From: Apostichopus parvimensis
Lineage: Eukaryota; Echinodermata; Holothuroidea; Aspidochirotida; Stichopodidae
Direction of reading: 5' to 3'
Assembly (NCBI GenBank): GCA_000934455.1
Contig: KN890479.1
Location: 1 to 60,990, forward strand
DNA length: 60,990 bases
Numbering within the stretch: the stretch's first letter is position 1; every line of letters starts with the position of its first letter. This document shows, in pieces, positions 1 to 12,000 of the stretch. The position numbers were made by a program, and so were the translations under genes. The notes beneath the pieces are model-generated. The model saw only the letters and a list, made by a program, of their open reading frames with translations. It did not search any database and was not told the origin of the DNA.

Positions 1-20
1 AACGTTTGTTTCTTCCATAG

Positions 21-78
21 TGTCCTCATCCTTTATACATTGGGCAATGGAGATTAAGTGCAAGTACTACTCTGACTG
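21..78 (+). CDS. Solenoid gene, exon P1 (first exon in window)
   Basis: Acceptor TTCCATAG and donor GTAAGA. The open frame has two leading bases and reads SSSFIHWAMEIKCKYYSD, ending with two bases (TG) that join the next exon as TGC (Cys). One other frame (CPHPLYIG...) is also open, but only this one fits the phase of P2. Confidence 0.7.
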
Positions 79-3000
79 GTAAGAACGTCATTGTGACCCT
101 TCCACTTTCCTTCTTGCATGTTCCCTTGATTATGAATATATAACTGTATATGAGTTACTGTACCCCCCTCCCCCCCCCCAGTACTCATTTCCCACCCTGT
201 CATCCAAACCTTGTCATCCTGTATCTTCTACTGTCCTATCATCCTCCACCCCCACCAACCCAATTTACACCCTTTCCCACCCCCACCCCACCCCACACAC
301 CAATAATTGATAATGCATCAACATTATTAAACAGTTACTATAAGCATTCAACCCTTCCTGGAAAATGAATGGTTTTGGTTTGCTGCATATGAAACACTGA
401 AGGCATTTTAGATTAACACTAATATTATTATCATATCTGCATTAATTGTATGTACTTATCCCTGGCTTTAGATGCTATATTCTGTTGTGCCTGTAGGGAA
501 ATTAAAGTGTCAAATATCATCAAAATAGAAATATGGAAATTTTTAATTTGTACAATTTGATAGTTTCTTTTGTCTCAGTTACCGAAAAAACAATCCCAAG
601 GTGTCTGACTTAAAGGATACGTTAAATTTGACCCATTTTTTTGACCATTTTAGTCTGTTTAGTATACATATTCGCTCAGATCTTCGTTCCTCATAGACAC
701 TTTTAGTAGTCTTCTAGCTTTATAATCAACCCAACCAAATATAACAATTGGCCTCTCAGCATTTTATAAATTCAATTCAGTTCAAATTTATTTTTTCATA
801 TGCTATACAGTAGTACATGACAAGATGATAAGAAACTGGTATAATTACACATATGATGGGCACTAGGAAAAAAAACAAGAATTTTTATCAAAGCTGTTGA
901 CCAAAAGAAAGAGAGAAGGCTAAACAAAAATGAAAAGGAGAATAAAAAGATATAAAACCAGAACATGGAGAAAAAAAATCGAAGTCACAGAAGGGGAAAC
1001 CGCGGTAGAAAACAGTTAGGTCTTGCACGTGTTTTGCCGTGATTGCCGAGTCACAGCTTCAATCTTCATTTCAATTCCACGAACCTTTTCTCTCAATTAA
1101 CATTTATCTACTCTCTTTGTTGTTTTCTTTTCGTCCACATCCAATTATGCTCCATCTTCATCAGCATGTTGCGCTTGGCTGTGGACGGCTTCGTCTCCTC
1201 TCTGTGCATGAGGCTGATCTTCCCATCATCGTCATCATCATCATCATCATCTGACGCTCTCTCCTTAGCCTTGAAGGCCGCCTTGCGTAGATCCAGAGGT
1301 AATTAAAAATCCAATACAAGGAACAACCACATTTCTTTAGTATGCATGTACATTGCAATCCTGGTTCACCTGGCAGCCGTTTTAGCATTAACTGAATTTA
1401 AAAAAAAAAAATTATCGTCTGTTTTCCTTATCAGTTATAACTGGTTTGATGATATTTGTTGATATTTTATGACTCATGCAGCTATGAGAGTAAAAAAGTA
1501 CAAGAATTACCAACAAACATGATTAGTTCAGAAAAAAAGATGTCAGTACCTTTTACAAATTTTTGTTGCCTTCATCAATGCAATATTCAGCTGGCAAAAA
1601 AAGTGAGGTTGACAGGGAAGATGAAAGTATTACACACTTCCAACTATAAAATGTGAAAATATCTTGTTCATAACTTTAGATAAGGTTGTACAAAAAATAG
1701 TGAGTTATGGGCACACTTTATCCATAGTAGCATAAAGTGAAACAAACACTGTATCATTCTCAGATGCAGTCATGTATGTGAAATTGCTTTCATGACTCGT
1801 ACATGCTCTAAGAGGAATAACAACAAATGTAACAAACTAACCACTATATTCAACGATTTTCTTGGAAATGACTGACATTATTCTAAGGCAGGGGTGGGCA
1901 ACTACATGCGGCCCGCCAGTAATTTTTTTGCGGCCCGTGAGATGTCTCAAGAAAAAGAAAAAAATCAATCTATTTTACATCATCACAAAAAACGAGCTAG
2001 CTGTTTAGAATTTATCGGCTCTAATGATGCTGTCAGGTAGGCCTATCATCCCCATTAATTATCAACTGTACTGTATTGACATTATGTTTTTGTGAATACA
2101 GATTAAGTACACACACAAATTGCTTGAAAGTCCTCGGAATCAAAGGTTTGAAGTCAACAGCAGGTCGTTGGTAAGGTGCGACCCAGTCAATTTTTCACTC
2201 CTTATATCTGGCCCATTCATTCAAAAAGGTTCCCACCCCTGTTCTAAGGTATATGCTAGTGTCAGACAAAGCCATATTAATTGATCACTTCAAGATGAAA
2301 CAACCACTATTTAGCACTGCTTGGTTATAAAACTTAAAACTGCGCTCTATCTAATTCATAAGTTCAGTTAAAGTCATACAAAGACACAACCTGTACAAAG
2401 CTATTGGTGTATGGGTGACCCTTTATATGGAAGAAGCCAAAATAGAAACAAACATTGGCTGGTCTAACATGCAGATATATACACATAAATTCTACACTCA
2501 AAACATCTACCAGAATAATACAAGAAATATATTACAGAAAAACTTTGTACAAACAGCAATTATAATCAAAGGCTAGCTTGCTTGAAAATGAGTAGTAATT
2601 CTTCTATGGATAATCTGTTACCAGACACTGGGGACAATTACAGACAAGCAATGAATATTTCCACACTACTCGGTGTGTTAAACCGCATCTATGTATCTTG
2701 TTCCTAGCTTCAGATGAAAGATATAGTACAAAAACACAACTGGAAGACATATATTAAATATATGGGCGTGGCTTACTTGGAAGTGGGAGGCTATACTAAT
2801 GAACTTTATTGACTCAATGTGAAACTACAACAAACAAACAATATGTTTCTGTGTGCAACTTTGCATTCTCACTAATAGGGATATCTCTAGGATCAGGCAG
2901 ATCATACTCCATACTTATAAAGAAGTTATTGCTATCTTACTTAGAGGAAAATGACTCTGGTTTGAGATTCAGAGGTGGGGAAGGGAGTGTTGCATGGTCC

Positions 3001-6000
3001 AGAACACAGACTGATGTCCACTGCATGGTGTTGAAATTGCTAGCAATATCTAAGGTTTATTAATATGCTTAAAATGATAGAAACAGCAACCTGAGTCCAT
3101 TCCCCAATCTCTACCATTTTATTTCTCTTTCATTGACAGGTGTCTTTAGCCCACTCAGAATGTACTCTCAAGTTTATACCTTTGAGATGGGAAAGGGGGG
3201 GGGGGGGCAAGGTGTCAGACGAATGTTCAGTAGTTTTGAAATTGGTAGCATTATTCTAGATGGGTTTTTTTTTTCATGAGTTGAGATGAGTTTCTAAAGC
3301 TTTCTCCATTTTTTGTGTCTGTCTTTTTGATCCTGCTCAGAATATGCTGTCAATTTTGTTATTACTTCTGAGAGAGGGGGGGGGGGAGAGTGTGGGTGGT
3401 CATGGGCCAGAAGTCAAATGAATGTTCAGTGGAAATTGCTTACAATATATTTAATCAGGTTTTTTTTTCTGTTTTTTTTTTGGCTTTGTGTTATGCTTAT
3501 AAATGTAGAAACAGTTTACTTAGTCAATTCCACATGCTCTGGCGTTTTCTCTCTTTTGGTCTCGTTTCATCCATTTCTTTGCCATCATCAATTTTGTTGA
3601 TATTACTTCTGAGTGATGGGGATTTGATTGCTCTCTGGATTGATCAATTTCCCAGGGATACGGAGCCAATTTAGACTAATTCTTCCCATCGTAGAGGGAA
3701 ATATAGCCTGCAGGAATAATGATTCTCTCATGATGATGATGGAAGCACTCATGACTGTAAACATTGTCTGTTTTCTCTGCCTTGGGGCAATCATATTTTT
3801 GTATTCTGTCAACTTCCATACTTTTGTCACTTTTTCCACATTATGACCAATATTGTTTTTCTTCTTGGTTATTACAATCGTACAGTCTGTTATAAATGTG
3901 TTAGAGATTCATACGTTGGTATGTACTGTCATTTAAACTAACAACCCCTCTAGTCATGTAATATAATTCATTTCCTTGGATTTAAAGAAAAGGAAACATA
4001 TCCGATTTGAAAGTTACTGTAAGATGCTTGATATAGGTTATCGTTAGACTGTAAGTTCGGAAGAAAGCTGCATTTCCAAATTGTTACGTCAGGGAGAAGG
4101 TGGTAACATCAAGTACCACGTGGAATGATATGCATATCTTGTACTTTTGATATTTATAATATTTTTAATATTTCCCAGGTTGTTAGTTAATCTACCTTGG
4201 GCAAACTTGTCTTATTGGGGCTTTAAGAGATTTTTTTCCCCTTCTTCCAGTGAGCTTCTTCAACCTGAAATTCATAAAAGTGTAAACTCATATTTGTGTG
4301 CTTGAAATCAGCTTGGAGATGACAGAGCCCCCATAAGTTAAGTCAGTATTAAAAATAAATTTCAGCTCAACAAGCAATGGCAAATTGCCAAATTGAAGTG
4401 ACTCACACATTTCTTGACCTTTGACATGTGAATGTTGAACATTTAGCAGGAATTTTGTGACTCACATTCTCTCAAACAATTTACCATATTATATTTTGTT
4501 TCAGCAGACATCTTTTACATCTTCAAGTTATCAGATTACATTGTATGGTCACTGGATTAATAGGTAAAAAAATTGCTGTTTTTACCCAAAATTCCATGCC
4601 AATTTTTAGATATTCCAAATATCAGCTCCCTGTGCAATCTAAGAAATCCAATGGTTTACAAGCAGTCAGATGCTTCTAATTTGTGATTTATTCACAAAGT
4701 AGAGTATTCAAGAGTCACCTACCAAAAAAAATTTGTGTCCCTCAAAATTTAAAGCAATTTACCAATTTTTCAGTCACATACTTTTCAAGTTTATGTACAA
4801 TCTCTTGGCTCCTGATTTGATTTAGGTGAACTAAAATGACATGTGTTATGTTTTTGGGGGTACCTCAATGTTTTTCTTGACTGTTGAACAATGGCGCCAG
4901 GACACTGAAGCAACGTTAAATGCAGCTTTAACATTTTGTTGACTTTCTGGACTCTCTGCCGCTTATTTAATGATCAGTTTCATTGCAATTGTCATCTTTA
5001 CAGATAAATATTGACCTACAGTCAGTAAATTGAATAATACCTTCTGCTGCCAGTTATCAAGGTATCTCTGCCTATGTAAGCCCAATTGATCTACTTGACC
5101 CAAGTTTATAACAAGGTCATTTATAGTTAATCATTTGAGTGGGTTGTTTGATTGGCTAATTAGGTATATAGCCAACTAGGTCTCACAATATAGACACATC
5201 ATTCAGGAAATTCCCCAGATAATAAAAACTTCCTTATTTTGGATCCAGTTACATTAAATGGTCATGTCTTAAAGCAGCTGTACGATGTTGGGTAGGCAAT
5301 CGTACAAAACTTTCTGTGTATGGTAATGAGATTATGAGGGGAGTCATCAACGAACTTTGTACAGCAGCTCCAAGCTGATTTCGGGGGGGGGGCAGGTGGG
5401 GGCGGGGGTGGAGCTAAGGATTTGTCAGTCACTTGCAGTTAGAGATATCACATTTACACAAGTCTTTATGCATAATATTTCCAGTCCAGTGTATCAGTAG
5501 CTCCTTGGTGGGTGTTAACCCTAATACCTGATGCTACTCGAGATCATTGGGCGTCCACTATGTTTTTCTGTTTCTCCTTTACTAGCTTTCTTAAAGAGTA
5601 TTTTTAGAATGTCTTGGCATCCATGTTAATTGGTTTACTGCAAGACATATACCTGTACGATTGATGATTAGATGTAGTTCTATATTAAATACAGAGATGA
5701 TTCCATTACAATGAAATGAGAGTTCTTGCTCAATTCCAATCCATCTGCAACAATGGCAGAGCTAGGGGTATTGGTCAGGGGGGCAAGAAAGGTCTGTAGG
5801 GGCGCTTTCGACACTATCTAAGTGGAGCGCCACCGCAGGTTGGCGCGGAGCGTAGATAAATTTTTTGAGTAAAGATACCCCTAGATCGCCCAGAAATCAC
5901 CCTTTCCGGGCCTTGCTAATTTGCAGATAAACGAAGAATAATTAGGTGTCATCGCCATTTTGTCAGAAAATTACACCAACAAAATGTGACAAATGTCAAT

Positions 6001-9000
6001 AGGTATTTGAGAGCGCAATAAAAAAGTAAATAATCGCGAATAAGTAAAAAGTGGTAAAAAGCTGAAAAGGGCGCCAGTAGTCCATTTGAGTCCGTCAGGG
6101 GGGCATCCACCTGCTCTGACTGTATGGACGCTCAGCCTCTGATCTGCAACATTTGTTGCCCAGACGCCCAAGACAATTTTCGTATCAGTATTCAATCGCA
6201 GGTGAAAATAATATCGAATAATTGATTTTTATTTCAATATTTGTAAAAAGTCATACTTTTCAAGATAATGACTGGAATCAATTCTTTTTATCTTTTTGAG
6301 AAAGAGAGTTAATCTTTGTCAAAGAATGATTTAAGTGTAATAGATGTCATATTATGACCTGCTTCTTGGCAACTTATTAGTCGACTATAAATATGTCACA
6401 GAACGATTCCCCCGCATCATCTACCATTGGTCTACTACTAGTCTAGACTTACTACACACACAATCAAAATATAATAACCCTCAGTTGCTATGGCACATAC
6501 ACTACAGTAAACGGAGACAAATATGCTTTAAGTATAGTCTTAATGGACTTTCCAAAACTAAGAGCTATTTGTTTCTTCCAACTTTATGAAGTAAAGACTA
6601 ACTATTATTTCACAAATAAAGGCTGCAATTTGTTTGTTTAAACGGTAACACGAGGCCCCAGAAGGTTTGGTTCTGAGAGCAACACGGAACAGAATGCACT
6701 ACTTAAACATCCATTGGAACGTCTACAGCAGCCAAAAAAATTAATATTTTTTGGAATAATTAAGCATATATATACAGGGATGTGCCCACGCTGGGCGGCC
6801 TCGCCCAGCACTTAAAGTTACCGCCCAGCACTGTCTTAAAAATCGTGAATCCCGTCCAGCACTATTTTCATCTAAAATCCCGACATTCCTAACAATATAT
6901 TCAACATAAATTGGGCCTAGCCTATGCCAAGATCATACAGACTAATAATGCATCAGTTACGCATGCGAGAAACATTACTTACGGCTCTCAATCGGTCCCT
7001 TGTAAAAAACAAACTAATAACTTTTACCAGGTACGTAATATATTTCACTAAAAGAAAATTAAAAGATGTCAATTGTTACCAAACTAGTACTTGTGTATGT
7101 ACTTAAAAAGCTACCCAAGTGCCAGCACTTGGCATCTGAGCACCTTCAAAATTGAAAAATTCCTCAAAGGGGGGGACACCCCCTCCCTCTTAGACCCCTC
7201 CCCCAGGACGGCGATCAGTTTACCCGGCACTCAGGAAATCCTAGGCACATCCCTGTATATATATGTAGGATTTTACTGGCTGTGACTGTATTAAAGTCAG
7301 TCAAGTTAATTAAAAGATTAAATAGTTACTTGCAGGGAGATTTGAAGACCCCTGATATTTGTCTTGTTATTGAATAAACATTGAAGTCTGGATCGATGCA
7401 GAATGTAGTCAATGATGTTATTCTTGGCAGGAAATACAGGCAGATGACGCACAGATCCTCAACCAGTTGACAAATAGATTTTGACATTTGTAACAGTTGA
7501 AATAGTATGTACCAGGCTGTAGGGAGGGAGGGGGAAGGGGGGGCAGAGGAGTGATAGGAATGCTGGCTGAATTCCATCCTTGATCTGAGGGGTGCCCCTT
7601 CGCTTTGATAGATCTTTGTTTGGATAAGGGGACTTACATGCAAACCAATGCTAGCATTCTCATCATTGTAACTACATCTGTGTAGTATATTAAGTTTAAA
7701 TGTTGCCATTTGGAAGAATGTCAGATAACATTTTTTTGGGAGGGGGGGAGGGGGCATATGTTCAATAAGCTCCTTTCATCCTTGTTCTTTATCAGTACTT
7801 AAGCTTAAACCATTGTCAGTCTGTCATGATTGCTGGTAATTTCAAGTTCCAGTTGGCCGATTGGCCAGTCAAGTGTGCCTATCAGGGAGAAATGACTTCC
7901 TGTTAAGCCGACAGACTTATGTTGCTATGTAGTCCATCCATGGTTGGATGCTTAACTTTCATATGTAATTATTTGTACTATTGCTAATGACTCATCTTTG
8001 TTTTGCTCTGGTTAGGTTTTGTTTACTTTAATTTTAAGAAAAGTTATATATTTGTACCCAAGGGCGTAGGAACCGAGGGGGCTGGGGGAGCGCCAGCCCC
8101 CCGTGAAAAATATGGGGGGGCGGAAGTATCATTCCGCCCCCCCCGCTTCGCAAGTCAGAAAACCCCTTTTTCATTTCCAAATGAGAAAAAAATCTCATTT
8201 TGAGCACCAAATTGCATCTAAGGCCAGGTGAAAATGCAAAATTATTTACAAAATGGAGTGGGTGTTGAAGTGTGCTATATTGCACCAAATTGCATCTGAG
8301 GCCACCTGGAAATGCAAAAAATTTCCAAAGGGGAGGGGAACCCCCTCCCCTTAGACCCTTCCCCCAGGCCGGCCATCAGTCTTCAGTCCCCCCACTCAAA
8401 AGTACCTTCCTACGCCACTGTTTGTACCAATGCCATTGGATGTATGTGCAACTTAGTTTTACAAGGAAGACACTCCCCCTCCCCTATCCTCCATCCTTGT
8501 AGGGACTGTGTTACTTAGAAAATCTGTAGCAGCAGCTATGCAGAATCCCCTATGGCAAGGCTCCATCAATATCAAACAATAGAAAATCATCTCTGCATAC
8601 CAGCAGTAGTGTCCATGGTTGTGGAACTACACAAACACAAAGGTTTTATGTCCTATGCAACCTCACTACACAAACACAGAGGTTTTGAGTTCTATGTAAC
8701 CTCACTTCACAAACAAAAGGTTCTATATCCTATGCAACCTCACTTCACAAACACAAAGGCTCTATGTCCTTTGCAACCTCATTACACAAACACAAAGGTT
8801 CTATGTCCTATGCAACCTCACTACACAAACAGAAGTTTTGAGTCCTATGCAACCTCACTACACAAAGAAAAGGTTCTATGTCCTATGCAACCTCAATACA
8901 CAAACAAAGGTTCTATGTCCTATGCAACCTCACTACACAAACGCAGAGGTTTTGAGTCCTATGCAACCTCACTACACAAACACAAAGGTGTTATGTCCTA

Positions 9001-12000
9001 TGCAACCTCACTGCAGTGATGATGTTCCACACTGTCAACCTTCCTACTGTCCACACAGTGCCTCATGGTTTTCTAGCAGTTGCGTCTAACATTGAGTCAA
9101 TTTATGCAAAACATGAGACAGAAAGCCAATAGCAAGCTCTGAACACTGTTGGAGCAAGAATGTTTGGAGAGGGTTGGGGTGTTAGGGGGCTTGCTGAGAT
9201 GGGTACGGGATGAAGGGAACTATAAGGAACACGACACTAACATACACTTACATATTGTATAGAGACGCCATGTTTTCTCCTAACCCCCCTCAACCCCACT
9301 ATAGAATTCCCCTCCCTCTTCCAACCGACAAGGGGTCCTGTGTCAGCCAGTTAGCTCTAAGCTTATCAAAGGTACTTTCCACACAGCTTTTGGCATAACG
9401 CAACTCATAACAAACTAAGTTACCTCTAACCCATCCCAAGCACCCACCCCCCCCCCCCTCATGCACCCTCTTTTAGAACTAAACCTCACCTACAGTGCAA
9501 TTGAATATGATGAGAATCTGATTATGGGAGATAAATAGCTAGCAGAGCCCTTACTTTGCTGATGTTATTAATATCAGGCAATGTGATATATCTCAAATCC
9601 CCCTAGAGAACAGGATGGCAATAACCTGCAAGTTTCTCATTATGCTGTTCTCAGATATCAAGTCTTTCGGAGAGCTTTTGACTGTTGATCTTGAGGAAAT
9701 GAATAATCATGAAGTAAACGACCAATCAGAAGCAACAATTTTAGAAGTCCAGGAAGGATGTCTAGCAGTTTTGTACTGTGCATGGTTACATGATGATAAG
9801 TATGCTTGCTTCTCTTTTGCAACTGTTTATTCCATTTTTCTATCGTTCCTTTTTTCTGAATCTATGTAACTTACTGAATTATAGAGGTAGCACCTTAAGT
9901 TAATAAATGCCTTAAAACATTGAAAACAGGATTTTAATTGATTTCATTTGTAAGAAGGGTCGGGAGGGGGGAGGGGGGAGGGTGGTGAAGATTTTTTACT
10001 TAAACTCTTTAATGTTATGAAGATTAACTTTTAACATTGGAAACCAAACAACGGTTTGTGTAGTTTTTCGATTTAATCCTTTTAATCCTTTTCCAATGAT
10101 AATATAACTCCACCTTAGTTTCTACATATCCAACAGCCTTCTCTTATGGGGATAGACAGTACATTAAGATAAGCACAACTGCATGAATGCATTACCCAGC
10201 CAAATTGTGTGCCTATGTGAGATGTTTTAACACGTTTGACCATCACTTGTTATAGTAAAGTGCAAGAAACAGTAAAGTTTGATTTACGTGCATATTGCAC
10301 TGCCATCAGTTTGTTGATACATGTATACTATATATGGCAGAATGGTTCTTTCCTGCTTATAGTTTTGTAGAACTTGGGCACAAACTAAATGTTTTTTTAC
10401 TGTTAATATTAATTGCACAGTATGTAATAGACATAAAATTAAGAGTTGATGAAAACAAAGGACATAACAGGGACCCTGACAAGGGGTGTGGGGGGAACAG
10501 GACAAAGACCAATGGTCTGTGGTGTTGAAATTGCTGTCACTGGGGCCATTCCATGCCCATGCAAACTATTTGTAGTGAAAAATATTGGGGGGGGGGGGGG
10601 CCTACTGCCCTAATGTTGTTGGCCTTAAATGAATAGCTATGACAGAACTTAGAGTGTGCTATTTTTCTCCAAAGCTAATCACCTTAATGACTGTCAATGT
10701 CAGAAAGCATATTGCTTTAAATTATTAATTTGTTTTTGTACACTTTTCTAAAGAGCTACATCCATAACGTGACAAAGGTCAGACTAAGGCCAATAACTAC
10801 ATCAGCAGAGCCAAATCAAAATAATAATTACAGTAAACAATTAAGAGTGTTATTATCTTCCTGTCATTTATTTCATAAAAATGTTATACAGTGTAGAAAA
10901 AGGAGAAACAGCAGTGGATAAACAGCCTTGGTTCAAAGTGAACCTTTGGCCAGAGTAAAAACTGCCCGTCTCAGGCAGATGGGGCGGTTTTCAAATGTCG
11001 ACATCTGTTAAATTGGCCAAAATAACTGGTGTTGTTGATAGACACCAAATCGACCAAGTATCTTCTCGTGACTGTGAAGCTGTGAACGTGTGTAGCATTT
11101 TGATTGCCTAATTAGACCATCCTCGTTACCTGGTAATAATGATTAGGCTCTCTCGGGCAGTGTCAGTCTTAAGATGCACTTCTAGCATGCAATTACAAAG
11201 GGTAAATTTTTAGTTTTGTTACAGAGCTTTCTTGAAAGATACTGCTAGGATCAAAAGTGTCAGGCCCTGTAACTTTTATACAATATTTTTTTCCAACATG
11301 CAGTATTGAAAGAGCAATAGAGAGAGAGAAAGCAATGGAGGAAGCTGTTGTTTTTCTTTCACTTATGATCCATCTTTTTCTGGCTGTTATTCAATAACCG
11401 TAGTGCCGCTCCCTATGTTTGCGTGCAGTGACTAATCTGTCTGTTTGTGTAAATGTTGTTTCTTTAAACTCTGTCCGTCTGAGCCAGACTGCAGAAGATC
11501 CTAGGGAGGCAAGAATCAAAACAACCGGCCATTTTATAGAATAAAGAAACAATGATATAAAGGCATTGAAGACTCGCCCCAAACTGCGTGCCGCGCTCTG
11601 AAAAAGTTAACTTTCCGTTGCTTGCAAATGACGTTTTCTTCTTGTCGCTACAAAATGCAGACAGTAATGAAACGTGATACCTTGTTATCTTTTATCTAGA
11701 CCTGAGATGTCCAAGCTGCTATGTACACTGTGTTGTGGGTATTGACCGTAGTTGTATGTATTTACTGTACACTAGTGTCTAATTACCGACGGTAGCAAGC
11801 TGTGTGTGTATTTTCTGGGATCGATGGTGGTGTCTAACACTTCTGTTACACCTCATTCGAAACTTGGTCAGATTACCGGCATTAGACGTTTCTTTGTGTG
11901 CGAGTCTTCACACCCTTTAAATGAGATGTTATCATTTGAATTGTACATTTCTTCTTTCTTTTCACCATGTAGGTTACTAATTGATGTGGTATTGATGGAG

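Larger units (their letters stand above)
1299..9654 (+). other. 8.3-kb intron P2-P3 filled with transposons
   Basis: The flanking exons join in phase without anything between. The intron holds four hAT-like elements and a 38-bp minisatellite, listed separately. The remainder is AT-rich with G/C homopolymer runs and shows no convincing exon. Confidence 0.65.

Noticed and set aside
150..368. Pro-rich 72-codon frame
   Set aside because: Arises from a C-rich low-complexity tract within the first intron.
8552..9089. Reading frame of about 155 codons with TNTKVLCPMQPHY-type repeats
   Set aside because: Created by the 37-39 bp minisatellite; the frame drifts between units and no splice signals support it.
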